Origin: Moniliophthora roreri
Lineage: Eukaryota > Basidiomycota > Agaricomycetes > Agaricales > Marasmiaceae
Length of the DNA: 64,000 nt
Direction of reading: 5' to 3'
Assembly (NCBI GenBank): GCA_001466705.2
Contig: LATX02000219.1
Location: forward strand, 186,001-250,000
Made by a program: the position numbers and the translations under genes. Of this stretch, positions 1-11,544 are shown piece after piece. The notes below the pieces were generated by a model. It was not told where the DNA came from and did not search any database. It saw only the letters and a list, made by a program, of their open reading frames with translations. How positions within the stretch are numbered: the stretch's first letter is position 1; every line of letters begins with the position of its first letter.

Positions 1-1529
1 TGCTCCATCAGTAGTAGCGCGAAGATGTTCGCCCGAGTCGACAACGATTGTTGCAGGACGACTGTTGGTTGTATTTGGCCGCCGCTGCCGCTTGGCTAGC
101 GTCGTAACCTCTAATCCATTGAAAGCATCCATGAGCCTCTTCTTCTCCGCTTCAACCGCAGCCATCTCCTGTTTGATATCCTTTGATGTGGTAAGATTTG
201 TCTCATCAAATACATCCCGCACACTCGGGATATATCTTTCGGAAACTGGCGTTCTCGGGAATGAAGAGGGAGGTGGCCCCATATGCCTGAAGCTGGCATT
301 ACTAGGTCGTACGGGCGTGTGGGGTCGACTCGAATTAAAGTCGAGAGGTGAACGATCAGAGGTTTGACCTGTCTGACGAGATGTTATCGACATAGTGTCT
401 GCCGGGCGAGATGCCTCTGTATGAACAGAAGAGCTACTTGACTTTTTGCGTAGTGGTTGCAGCTGTGGTTTCGTGGACGTAGTTGAAGTAGCGGAGAATA
501 CACTGGAGGTGTCAGTGTAATCTCGGGATCCAGAGGCAGTTCTACGACCAGTTGCACGATGAAAGAGGCTCGCAACTCCTGATCTGACAGAGGCCTTTGA
601 CCGTACAGATGGCGTGCGCGGGAGGTCGACAATAAAGTTTGAAGATGGCCGTGACGAAACAGAGGCTGACTGGAAGGTTAAAAGAGGGCAAGCAACAACA
701 GTTATCCGCGAGCTCACCACCCTCTGATGGCCCTCTAAAATGACGCCTGGCCGGTACGACTGGAGTCTCTGAAGGAACCGTTGCACTACTGGCAAACCGT
801 TCGAACAGATTCTGCCTCAGCATCCGGTACTCATCGTCACTACGTCCCGAGAGTCAGTGAAGATATTCGTTCACACTGAGCCGACAACGCACTTTAATAG
901 TCCCTCTGCGTTCGCGACAGCCAATTCATTCAGTCGTTGAGCAAGCGTCATCCTATCAACAATGACCATGTGAGTTTTTTTTTCATTAATTTCGGTTCCA
1001 TTTCCATGGATACGTACGTGGCGCTATCGGTCTGCTTGCGGGGTGAAGCAGTACTGAGCTTGGTCGGCTCTTGAGTATGTTGAGGTTGGCCCGGCGGGTC
1101 AATTTCGTGCAACTGGGAGGGAGGTAAATCGGGCAATGCCATACTTGACGAGGAAGCTTCGGAAGCCAAAAAGTTTTTTCTGACTGAAGATTTGAGCCTG
1201 CGACCAATTGTACGGTGATTGGAATCATCGCTCTGATGTTTTATCTTTCCAGAGCTCAGAAGGGGTACAGATGCAGCATGTCGGATCGGGGATACTGTAG
1301 GGTGTGATAGGGTTTGTGCAGTTGAAGCATCCTGCGACACAAAAGTAGTATTCGGTCTGTCTTCACGCTCCTTGCCTTTTTGCTTCCCGTACTGAGGAAT
1401 AGTCAGCTCTTGGCCATCAAAGAATGAAGAAGTTTGACGCACAAATCGGGAGCGAATAACCTGGACTACAGTAGTTTTGTCGTCGGGAATATAGTCGTCA
1501 TCGGGCTTCCTTGACGAGAAAAATCCCAT
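1..1529 (-). CDS. Conserved hypothetical protein, 3' part beyond left edge (partial)
   Basis: Function not recognised. Four exons are visible: 1529-1018, 952-893, 839-718 and 665 to beyond position 1. Introns are 65, 53 and 52 bp, all GT-AG with matching phases. The start is the ATG at 1529 (MGFFSSRKPDDDY), the first ATG of the long open stretch. Residues 1-170 are polar and Ser/Pro-rich. Exons 2-3 encode a compact conserved-looking block (LAQRLNELAVANAEGLLNDDEYR), which resembles a motif I associate with uncharacterised agaricomycete proteins. Exon 4 is again Ser/Thr-rich, then has a charged, probably helical segment (EMAAVEAEKKRLMDAF) before leaving the window. No signal peptide or membrane segment is seen. 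Disordered flanks around a short helical block suggest a cytoplasmic or nuclear scaffold-like protein, but that is a guess. It is transcribed away from the DUF427 gene across a 332 bp shared upstream region. Confidence 0.8.
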
Positions 1530-1861
1530 ATCCTCATTACGTTCGTGTTGGAGTAACCTTTGCTAGGAATTGCTGGGTCTGAACCAGCATAAAGGACAGG
1601 CGTGAAGAAGGAGCGTGTCGGAGGTCGTGCAGGGCCGAATCCACAGCGAACGGAATGAAATACACCTCGGTTAGCGTCAATTCCGTACTTTTTTCTCTTC
1701 TACAATCACTACGCTCGTTATATCGCCTAATACTAGCTTCTGGTACCATTCATGACGATCAGAAATCGCTCAAACAGTCCAGAAAAATTGACACTGCGGC
1801 AGCCGTTCAACACGTGCATTGTGCATCTGACAATTTAAAATCAGCTTACCCTTGAACCAAC
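1530..1861. promoter_or_regulatory. Divergent promoter region
   Basis: This is a 332 bp spacer between two divergently oriented starts, the hypothetical gene (ATG at 1529, minus) and the DUF427 gene (ATG at 1862, plus). Short open frames cross it but have no coding character. No clear TATA box was picked out. Confidence 0.45.
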
Positions 1862-2342
1862 ATGAAGGTCACACTCGACGGAAATGTGCTTGCAGAATCC
1901 GACGAAACTGTCGTCATCGAGGGCAACCATTACTTCCCACCGTCATCGATCAAGAAGGAGTACTTTACCGACTCGTCTACTAGGTAAGAGGCTTTCAAAT
2001 TAGGAGGAAATCATTCTCATTGAGTATTAACTAGCACCGTTTGTCCTTGGAAAGGGTATGGACGACCACCTATAATAAAAGACATGTTCACCTTGTCGAC
2101 AGAACCGCATCATACTACGATGCAAAGGTTGATGGAAAGACGGTAAAGGACATTGCGTGGTGAGTCTGCCGCTCGGTAGCACTTTACTGCAGAATATTGA
2201 TACATTCTTCCAGGTATTACCCCCAGACTTTCGAGAAAGCTAAGAATATCGAGGGATACGTCGCTTTTTACAAGGTTTGCCTCAACGTTCCCATTTGCAT
2301 GGATCTGACAATCGCTCCTAGAACAAGGTCTTGTTTGATTAA
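1862..2342 (+). CDS. DUF427 domain protein, complete, 5 exons
   Basis: A small intron-rich gene with exons 1862-1983, 2035-2055, 2103-2159, 2214-2274 and 2322-2342. All junctions are GT-AG and phase-consistent, giving a protein of about 93 residues that ends NKVLFD-stop. It fits the DUF427 family (small beta-rich domain found in bacteria and fungi): a VTLDGNVLAESDETVV start, the STVCPWKGTASYY core, the conserved DIAWYYPQ and a VAFY end. The length matches single-domain fungal members. The reaction is unknown for the family. The final 21 bp exon coincides with the left end of a segmental duplication repeated near 6.09 kb, so the gene sits exactly at a rearrangement border. Introns are 39-54 bp. 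Confidence 0.9.
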
Positions 2343-3095
2343 TGAAGAAGTTCCAAGACCCCAGCATCAAAGTATAAAACTACTCCCAATGTACACCTAG
2401 TCCTTTTGAAATCGACTCACATTTCTTTTTCATTGCATTGGATTTTACACCACCCATTGCTCAATCAGGAACCCACTTCAGCTACTCAAAAGGAGCTACT
2501 TATTGCCGAGACTTCTGAGTCACTCAAAGTCATTCAATACGGAACCAGTTTATGTTTTCCGTCCGGCATCGCACATTCACACAGCATGTTTGACTCAAAA
2601 GAGCTCTCAATTTTGAAGGACTGGCCCACCGCGTAAGGGTTCCTTTCTGTGACTCATATGGAGACACGCCACTGATCTGCGATACTCTATTGTCTCTGTT
2701 CCGTTCACAACAACCATGGCGAGAGCGACCTGCAGACATGCCACCCACCGTCATCATTCGTTTGAAACCCATGTTCTGCGTTTACACCAACGGACCCGAA
2801 CTACCCCGTCTAATAAGGTACCCGTACATTCCAGCTATCTTACGCACTGAGTTGGAAAGAAAAGATATTGATCGAGATACTCAATTCATGTGGTGGTGGT
2901 GATTCAAAACCGCCGTGGAAACGTGAGTCCTGCCAAAAGTATAGAAGAAAGATATAGAACAAGAAGAGCTATTAAAGGCTAACTCCCGGGCCCATGAATA
3001 TTCCCTCTCGGCCAACCTGAAAACCACTTCGGTAAAACTCTTAAATCCTTAGTATTTTGGCACGGTCTGACATCCCTGTTTAGAGAAACAGTCTC
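2343..3095 (+). pseudogene. Gene-free flank with decayed coding remnants
   Basis: No intact gene is visible. This stretch aligns loosely with 6092-6875, upstream of the second paralogue. Both copies keep peptide-like blocks in corresponding places: a KELLIAETSESLKVIQYG-type segment here against an EEPLVTETSVSFKVVRY-type segment there, then PPTVIIR against SPTVIIC. The second copy has more stops and indels. This pattern suggests a former gene that was duplicated and then lost in both copies. I could not identify it. Confidence 0.4.
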
Positions 3096-4924
3096 ATGAA
3101 GCTCTCTAATAAATTAGCCGGGTCTAGTCGAACATCTCAACAGTCAACAGGCATACTTCCTTTAGAATTTCACCAAATCTGGGGTCAAGGTCCCGTCTTC
3201 CAGTGGTACAACGACATTTCGCACAACGAGGCATCATCAAAAATCGACCGACTCCAAATTCGCATCACATCTGGGTTACCACCACATCGCTTTGTCGTCC
3301 TCTACATGCAGGACCAAAGCATTCATCGATTTGACCGTAGACCTATCGGAGGTGTCATCGGAGATGTCATCACCAACACCCCCGTTGCAACCAAAGATGA
3401 ATGCGATCGAGCGCTCGACGACGAGGTCATAGCGAAAATCAATAAAGAAACCGAATGTGAGATGGAGCTTTTCTTAAATGGAAAAGCCGATCTCATGATC
3501 GTGTTGTCTGCCTGTTTTGCGATATCCAAGGACCAGTCTGCGAAAGAATACACTTTATTCGCACACAACTGCTTTTTCTTTTCCTGGACCATTTTGATGG
3601 TTACCTCTCGGTATTGTTTACCACCTGATATGCTAGAAACCGAGCCATTAATGGAACGCTTGCAACCCCATCTCCCCCACCTAACATCATTTATTGTTGA
3701 CGAGATTGTGGAACTCCTGGTGGAACTGGTGGTCATTACCGTTTCCGTTTTCCGAGACAAGGCAAGCAAAGTGGTTTTCCAGGGATTAGAGCTGTCCGGT
3801 CAACTCGCAGCTAAACTACCCACACGTATCCTCCGGTTCATTTGTAAACGCATGTTTAGCGTTCGTCTGCACTTTGGTTTGCGACGGCAGCTACAGGAAA
3901 GGGTACAGGATGTCATCGCAGCTCGGGCAGTCAGCGTTGCTCAAGAAGGACTTGGCCGTCACAACGTACGCTTGCTATTAGCGCAGCATCTGTGGCTCAC
4001 TGATGTCTACAAAATCTTTCGACCAGCATTTCGGGCTGAGATTGTTGGCGTTATATGGACTGCTACTTTTGACGTGTTGTCAGCGGGGTTCGGTGACCTT
4101 GGCACCCGGACTTTGGTTGACTCTTTGAACAACCTGGGTTCTAGAGTCTTTTTCAGAGGTAGACGAAAGGTGCAGTTCTTCGCTGTATGGAATGCCGGTT
4201 TGCATGGGGGATTGCGAGCTGCAAGAGAGAAGGCCAGGGAGGAGGAGGAGAGGATCCACCATGAGAGGGAAAGCAGTTTAAACAGGGTATTCCAACAAGT
4301 GCCAACCGACGATCCCGATGCCAAGATAGAAGCTCTGGCCAGGTACGATGAAGACATCATTCCCGCATTGAACAGAAGGATGTTTGATCTGGCTTGGGAC
4401 GCCGCAGGGGAGGGGGCACTAAGGGAAGCCCAAAATGTTGTTAATGGGACTCGTGAAATGATAGGATCACGGCACCGGGAGGGCGTAGATCGAATGTGGG
4501 ATGCAGTGTGGTCGATTTGGAACGAGGTCTGGGAGAAAACCCGGGAAGATGTTAGAGACAGGTCTATCGATACCCTCAAGAGAGTTATGCGAAAGATCCT
4601 GGAGTTAGGTGAAGATATTGTTGTGGAAGAGCTGAGCGATGCAAGAACACATTTTTTGAAAGGCCGGATACTTGAAAAGGTACGCCACAAGCCCCGAAAT
4701 ACCTTTAAGTGTATTTACCGTTGATGTATTCCCAGGAGCAGCAAATGACGAATAAAACGATACAAGCGACAATGCACGATATCATGAAGAAATATACAAT
4801 GAACAAACAGCTCAAAAATGTCAACGGGTCAATGTCTCGGATCTGGATGGAGGCCCAAAAGCTGCATGGTAGTAGTGAACCCAGTACTCCTACACCAGAT
4901 TTAGAACAAATATCTTGGTCCTGA
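3096..4924 (+). CDS. Putative LRAT/papain-like-fold protein, paralogue A (590 aa)
   Basis: Two exons, 3096-4679 and 4736-4924, separated by a 56 bp GT-AG intron at phase 0; 590 residues. The start is the ATG aligning with the paralogue's MRLSNKLAG. The N-terminal ~170 residues carry a His (H64 in PPHRFVVLYM), a second His near residue 77, and an HNC motif at 157-159 followed by a hydrophobic FFFSWTI helix. A His-then-Asn-Cys order with this spacing resembles the permuted papain-like fold of LRAT and PPPDE families; this is inference, not a search result. The remaining ~420 residues look mostly helical and include a charged AREKAREEEERI coiled-coil-like stretch. No convincing signal peptide. 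A membrane role through the hydrophobic helix after Cys159 is possible. Function unknown. Confidence 0.8.
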
Positions 4925-5143
4925 GTTTCCCTTGTCTGATGCAAGTGCAAGCTGCAAGCAATCTGGAATCCTAGATAGGCAGACATTGGTGGATGGCGTG
5001 AGACTGTGGGAACCGGTTAGTAGCGCCGCAGCCTGTCTCTTGTACTTCACGTCGGTTATACCTCTATTTTATCCACCGCAACCAATCTGAAGCGGAGTAA
5101 CGACGAAGATTGAGCTACTTGGAAGCCTGCAGTCTCGAGATAT

Positions 5144-5713
5144 GTGCTCCAGCAGCCCAGCGGCCTTCCAGATTATCAGGCGCAACATGCACAGTGTGTT
5201 GAATGGAAAAAACCTCGCATTTTTTGCTGCGTGCTTGTAGCCTTTCGTAACGAGGTATCAAAGCATCTGGAGCTTCATGAGGGATTGACAGATCCGAAAA
5301 ATGCTATGGGTATCGTGGGTGACACCGACGAGAGGTTATTAATCGTGCGTGGCATCTTCCTTTTTACTTTTCCAAAATTATGTATGATAGTTTCTCCAGA
5401 TACTTACTAGAACTCGAATAATTTGGAATTTTCGGCCTTTCCTACTGTCATCAATTCACCACGAAGCTTCGAATAAGATTTGCGAATACAAGGCTAGCGG
5501 GTCATCTACGTGGATCCCAAGCACCTCCAAGACGACGAATAGACTACTGCCATCAACAACGAGACGTTACTGAAGACTCTTATTTTCTTTTACCATAAAG
5601 AGGCGCACCTTCACAAGATTTGGGGAGCTCGTTTTCGCCCGGCCCTCGGATCACTTGGCACATTCTTTCGCTCGAAGCCACTTACATACACGCACATCAC
5701 TTACGATCGCTAG
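5144..5713 (+). pseudogene. Decayed unidentified gene between the paralogues
   Basis: Open, coding-like blocks lie in changing frames. The first, at 5144-5345, contains FRNEVSKHLELHEGL and VGDTDERLLIV. A second near 5500-5713 begins VIYVDPKHLQDDE, hits an in-frame TAG, then stays open to a TAG at about 5713 (ends THITYDR). The blocks read like exons of one gene that has lost its frame. The family was not recognised. The rest of 4925-6085 shows nothing else I can support. Confidence 0.35.
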
Positions 5714-6085
5714 TGTGCGTCGTCTGATTTTTGGGACTAGACGAGTTGTCATAATTGCTAGGATCACCTTGTTCATCCAACGTTCGCCTACCTCCTCACC
5801 AAGCTCAGAGTCGCTCCAAAGACACACTAGGAAGTCAGACTGTGGGCTACTGCCAGATGATGATCAGTGGGCTTCAAGTACGCAGATGGGTTGATTACCC
5901 CTTTCATCTACATTCCTGATCTCTTGACTTGACTCTCCCTTTGCGCAGTGTGCCAACTCAATGACAACGCATAGCATATGACGTGTAACCTAGAAGATCG
6001 GAAATCTATCCTATTTTCAGTCACATATGCCCAGAATTGTCAGCCCATCACCCACCGAGTGAGCGGAAGCGAAGGAATTCAAAGG

Positions 6086-8689
6086 TTTCGTTTGATTAAT
6101 GAAGAAGTCTCAATGCTCACGTTAAGAAATGTAAAGCTAATTCCAATATGCACTTAGTCCTTCGGAAATCAAACCCCGTTTCTCTTCCACGACGTTGGGG
6201 CTTCCACCGCCCGAATAATCATCACCACCGCTTTCAACTACCAAGAGGAGCCACTTGTCACCGAGACTTCCGTGTCATTCAAAGTCGTTCGATATGTGGT
6301 TAATTGATGCGGTATCGCACCTGTCCACAGCATTTTTGACTCCAGAGAAGAGCTCGTCGAAAAACCGGCCCGCCGTGTAAGGACTCCTTCCTGCGATTTA
6401 ATGGTGACACGCCACTGACTCTTCTGTACTCTATCAGCTCTCGGCCCATTCACGTACAAAGACTGTATCAAGAGGCTGCAAATCCAGACTTAATGTCGCC
6501 CACTGTCATCATTTGTTCGTTGAATAGTGACTGTCTGCTTTGGTGATAGGGTCGTTCACATCAATGACCACTAGTCTCCAACTACCCAGTCTCAACCAAG
6601 GTACCCGTACATTCCGGCTATCTCATGCACTGCCTTGAAAAAGACAATTTGACCGAAAGACCCAGTTCGATAGACAATGGAGATCGTCGTGTCAGTATGA
6701 ATCCCGTCAGAAGCACAGGCTTTGACAAGAAGAATACAGAATGAGAAGAGCGTATTAAAATCCAACCCTTGGGTTACACAAAGATTCCCTCTTGAACAAC
6801 TTCACAGTCACTTTGGTAAAACACCCTAAACAGTATTCTGGCACGTCTGACATCCCTGTTTCTCTAAACAGACTCATGCGGCTCTCTAATAAATTAGCCG
6901 GGTCTAGCCGAACACCTCAACAGTCAACGGGCATACTTCCTTTAGAATTTCACCAAATCTGGGGTCAAGGTCCCGTCTTCCAGTGGTACAACGACATTTC
7001 ACACAACGAGGCATCATCAAAAATCGACCGACTCCAAATTCGCATCACATCTGGGTTACCACCACATCGCTTTGTCGTCCTCTACATGCAGGACCAAAGC
7101 ATTCATCGATTTGACCGTAGACCTGTCGAAGGAGTCATTGGAGATGTCATCATCAACACACCCGTTGCAACCAAAGATGAATGCGATCGAGCGCTCGACG
7201 ACGAGGTCATAGCAAAAATCAATAAAGAAACCGAATGTGAGATGGAGCTTTTCTTAAATGGAAAAGCCGATCTCATGATCGTGTTGTCTGCCTGTTTTGC
7301 GATATCCAAGGACCAGTCTGCGAAAGAATACACTTTATTCGCACACAATTGCTTTTTCTTCTCTTGGACCATCCTGATGGTCACTTCTCGATATTGTCTA
7401 CCACTCATGCTAGAAACCGAGCCATTGGTCAAACGCTTGCAACCCCATCTCCCGCGGCTAGTATCATCCATCGTTGACGAGATCATGGATCTCGTGGTGG
7501 AATTGGTAGTCGTTACCGTTTCCATTTTCAGAGACAGAGCAGACCAAGCGGTTTTCCAGGGATTAACGCTGTCCGGTCGACTGGCAGCTAAATTACCCAC
7601 ATCTATTCTCCGGTTCGCTTGTAAACGCATGTTTAGCGCCCGTCTGTACTTTGGTTTACGGCGGCAGCTGCAGGAAAGGGTGCGAGATATCATCGGGACT
7701 AGGGCCGTCGACACTGCTCATGACACGGTTGAACGTCACACTGTACGGTTGCTAATAGCGCAGCGTCTGTGGCTCGACGATTTCCACAAAATCTTTCGAC
7801 AAGCGTTTCGGACAGAGATTGTTGGTGTTATATGGACTGCTACGTTTGACGTGCTGTCAGTAGGGTTTGGTGATCTTGATACTCGGGCTTTGGTTGACTC
7901 GTTGAACGATCCGCATTCGAGGGTCTTTCGCAGAGGTAGACGAGTGGTGCAATTTTTCGCCGTATGGAACGCTGGTTTACATGGTGGGTTGCAAGCTGCG
8001 AGGGAGAGGGCCAGAGAGGAGGAAGAGAGGATCCAACAAGAGAGGAAGAACAGTCTCGACAGGGTATTCCAACAAGTACAGTCTGACGATCCTTACACCA
8101 AGTTAGAAGCTCTGGCCAGGTACGATGAAGACATCATTCCCGCGTTGAACAGAAAGATGTTTGATTTGGCTTGGGAGGTTGCGGGAGGGGGGGCACTGAG
8201 GGAAGCCCAAAACGTTGTCAACGGGACTCGTGAAACAATCGGGACACAACACCGGCAGAGTGTCGACCGAATGTGGGATGCAGTGTGGTTGATTTGGGAC
8301 GACGTCTGGAAGGAAACACAGGAGCACGTAACCGATAGATCTATCGACGCCCTCAACAAAGTCATGCGGATGATTCTCGAGTTGGTTACAAGTACAGTAA
8401 TGGAAGAGTTGGGCGATGAAAAGACCCATTCTCTGAAAGCACGGGTACTAAAAAAGGTAAGTTACAAGCCCAAAGAAGACCCCCTTGAATATCTAATATT
8501 GCGCATTATCAGGAGTACTGGATGACGAACAAGACGATGCAAGAGAAAATGCACGATATCATGAAGAAATATACGATGAATAGCGAGAAACTAAAGAATG
8601 TCAATGAGACAATGTCCCGAATCTGGATGGAGGCACAAAAGCTGCATGGTAGCGACGCCAGTACTCCTACACTAAATCCCAGTTTGTAG
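6086..8689 (+). repeat. Segmental duplication, copy B
   Basis: Direct-repeat partner of 2328-4924. It starts with a remnant of the DUF427 last exon (TTTGATTAATGAAGAAGT near 6093) and carries paralogue B at its 3' end. The upstream flank is more degraded than in copy A. Confidence 0.85.
6876..8689 (+). CDS. Putative LRAT/papain-like-fold protein, paralogue B (585 aa)
   Basis: Two exons, 6876-8456 and 8513-8689, with an intron at the same place and phase as paralogue A; 585 residues. I chose the ATG at 6876 because it aligns with paralogue A's start; an in-frame upstream ATG-like extension from 6792 has no counterpart there. The same features are present: PPHRFVVLYM, HNC then FFFSWTI, and a helical C-terminal region with a Glu/Arg-rich segment. 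The first ~158 codons are nearly identical to paralogue A, while the rest has diverged to roughly three quarters identity. Both copies remain open, and both keep the candidate His and Cys, which suggests selection on the N-terminal domain. Function unknown. Confidence 0.8.
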
Positions 8690-9185
8690 CTTAAGGACAA
8701 TCGTAACAACAGCTTCTCCATGACTAGAGAATTATATGCTCTGACTATAGATATACAATAGCAAATTCCGTATGATTGTTGTCGATGTTCAACTGAGGCG
8801 AGGCCTGGAAGTACTGCTCGATGGTTTCAGGGTACGTGAATGAATTTAGAAGGGAACGTAGCTTGAACAACAAAGCTGAATGGATTCCTTTGAGTCCCAA
8901 CCCCAAGTTCTTGCATGTCCGGTGCCGCGTCTCGACGCGACAATCCAATCAGCTTTGCTCAGCGGCAGGTTGGTTCTTACCTATAGTCAGTGTACAATAT
9001 GGGAGGTTGGATACGCAGGCGGAGACAACGTCGTTTGGATCCACAGTCTATAAGTATCGCGTATCGCCATGCTTCAATTATTCGAATGACGAATTCAAAT
9101 GGTAGTTGGTTGCTAGACGCGGTAGAGATGACACTAGCCTTCATAAGCAGGCTTTGCGATCACATGTGCTGTACATGCTTTCCCA
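8690..9185. other. Convergent intergenic spacer
   Basis: This is tail-to-tail spacing between paralogue B (plus) and the CoA-transferase (minus). Only short unrelated frames are present; I see no gene or repeat. Confidence 0.5.
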
Positions 9186-10790
9186 TTAAATAGCCCCAAC
9201 ATCCCTCAACCCCTTCACCTCTTCCTTACTATATCCCAACTCGTACAAAACTTCTTCGGTATGCTCACCTAACCAAGGTGGAGGCCTCCTCACCTGCATC
9301 TTTTTACCGTTATACGATATAGGCGGCGAGACGAGTTTGATTGTGCCTGCACGAGGGTGCTCAACCTCAACGGCCACCTTCCTAGCTATTGCCTGCGGGA
9401 GCACACAGCGTAAGCTATAAGCTATATACCGGGCAAAAACGAAGAACCGCACGTACCTGAGGATGCGCAAACGTCTGCTCGATATTATTTATCGGTCCGT
9501 GAGGTACACCACTTCCTTTAAACTTTTCCAACCAATGGTCCCGTGGCTCCTTTTGGAATTCGGCTGAGATGAGTTGGATCAGTTCATCGCGATGTTTTAC
9601 GCGTTGGGTGTTTGAGCAGAATTTAGGATCGGTTGGGAGTGTAGGGAGGGGGAGAATGGATGTGCAGAGGGTTTTGAACTGTGTGGGTGTGAGTACGTGT
9701 CGGAGGGAGCAGAGGTATATACTCACTTGCTTATCGTTTCCGGCCCCAATCATAATGAACCCATCTTTACACGGAAAGACTTGATACGGAACGACGGAAG
9801 GATGAGCTGTCCCGTGGCGTGTAGCTTCTTGGTTTGCAATGAGGTAGTTCGATGCGATGTTGGCTAGGCCGGCTATCTGAATGCGTAGTCGTGTTAGTTT
9901 AGAAAAGGGAGAGAGAGAGGGAGGCACGCGTATGTACCTGGCACTCGAACAAATTCGCATCGATCCAACAACCCTTGCCGGTCGTCTGACGTCCGATGAG
10001 AGCGGCCATGATGGCACCGTGGGTGTAGAGACCGGTAGCAATATCTGTTGCGGCTACACCGACTTTGGAAGGTGGACGGTCTGGTTCGCCTGTTCTGCGG
10101 ATGGGGTTGGGGCGTGTATATGGGACTGGGGGGGAGACGAAACGAACATATGCATCAATCCAGCTTCACCTTCAATGATAACATCGTATCCTGCATTTTG
10201 GCGGTATGGACCGGTTTGTCCGTAGCCTAGGAACATGGTTAGACGCGTACTACAAGAGGAATACGACGTGCTCACTCACCCGTAATACTCGCATAAATCA
10301 ATCTCGGATTAACCTTTTTACAATCCTCCCAACCAAGACCAAATTCGCTCAACTTGCCCGCAATAAAGTTTTCCACCAGTACATCAGTTCTCTCTACAAG
10401 CTTCTTTATGATCTCTAGTCCTTGTGGGGATTTAAAATCTACGGTAATAGACCGTTTGTTCCTGTTGATAGCGAGAAAGTAGGCTGATTCTGGTGGGAGG
10501 TGTTCTGACCCTGGTGGTTGTTGGTGTTGAGGGAGGAGAGGAGCAGCGGGAGGGTTCCATGTACGTGTATCATCGCCTTTACCGATTTGTTCTACTTTTA
10601 TAACGTCTGCGCCGAGGTCTGCAAGGAGCATGGTTGCGGTTGGACCAGCGAGTATACGAGTTAGGTCGAGGACTTTGATGCCTTGTAAGGGAGGTGGGAT
10701 CTCATTAGAGTCGTGTGAAGGGATTTGAAGGCGACGGAGTTGGAAATAATTGAGAGTTCTGGCTCTGGCACGTAGGGTGTTGGATAGCAT
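9186..10790 (-). CDS. Family III CoA-transferase, SUGCT-like (441 aa)
   Basis: Six exons: 10790-10280, 10226-10148, 10094-9938, 9876-9727, 9678-9457 and 9392-9186. They sum to 442 codons including the stop, close to human SUGCT length. The protein belongs to the CaiB/BaiF family, which moves CoA between short carboxylic acids. Visible hallmarks are DLTRILAGPTATMLLADLGADVIKVE-type N-terminal motif, NRNKRSITVDFKS, the NAGYDVIIEGEAGLM segment carrying the expected catalytic Asp, GVAATDIATGLY and a C-terminal PPWLGEHTEEVL. The first ~25 residues are rich in Arg, Leu and Ser with no acidic residues, as in a mitochondrial presequence. Likely substrates are glutarate, 3-hydroxy-3-methylglutarate or itaconate with succinyl-CoA as donor; sequence alone cannot choose. 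It is the first of two C5-type CoA enzymes in the window (see 21018-22438). Confidence 0.92.
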
Positions 10791-11544
10791 GGTTCTAGGG
10801 AAAGAGCACTGAAAGAGTAGTAGCGGTAGTACAAGTCATTTGGAATATCTCAATGGTCCACGGATGCGGCGTTGACGGCATTCAGACGCCCAACGCTTTG
10901 ATAATCTCCTTCGTGGGATTACAACGTCTTACAGCTGAGCCTCACGACTTCAGAGCTTGCTCAGAGAAGTAACAGCAGTCGGAAATGTGGGCTAATGCGT
11001 GGGGAGCCGGATAGGTGTAGAGCCGGAATCCGGTACAAGGTCGTCGCAATCCACCCTTCTACTACGCTCACACCCATTACTTGCTGCTGTTCTAGCATCT
11101 TCTATCGTTTCGATGGCATCCCATCTCTGACAAGTTACGGTTTCGAGCTTCCCTATTTCTGAACTTGCAAACAGATGGAGGTTTGCTTGTGACACAATGC
11201 ATCGTTTGTGTCAACGCCTTCAAGGTGTCTTCTTTTGGTCGAGTATTCCTTGGAGTAATAAGAAGGAAACTGAAGCTGGCCACGTCTCCTAGCGAGTGAT
11301 ATGCGGTGACGGAAACATGGATAGGGATATGTACATATCGGTAGGACAAGCCTCCTATCCTGCCGATTGTGGTTCATATGATCGTAGTGCCATAAATCTG
11401 TTCATTGCTCTCATGCGCCCAGCATATGTAGTTATTCAGTATCAATAATATCAAGTCATTGCGTGCCGGGGTGGCGAAAGCCAAGCATGTTCGTCAGAAA
11501 GTAGGAACACGGTAGCCGTCATCGAGTCATATTAGACCGCATCT
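10791..11544. other. Intergenic spacer
   Basis: This lies between the CoA-transferase start and the 3' end of the next minus-strand gene, and should contain the transferase promoter. No gene, RNA gene or repeat was seen. Confidence 0.5.

Larger units (their letters stand above)
2328..4924 (+). repeat. Segmental duplication, copy A
   Basis: This ~2.6 kb segment recurs at about 6086-8689 in direct orientation. It begins inside the last exon of the DUF427 gene; the string TTTGATTAATGAAGAAGT is present at both sites. It runs through the decayed flank and a whole paralogous gene. Identity is uneven: low in the upstream flank, about 97-98% over 3121-3568 (11 differences by eye, constant offset of 3780), and visibly lower after that. 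Confidence 0.85.

Noticed and set aside
6792..6875. Upstream in-frame extension of paralogue B
   Set aside because: No counterpart in paralogue A; the aligned ATG at 6876 matches A's start.
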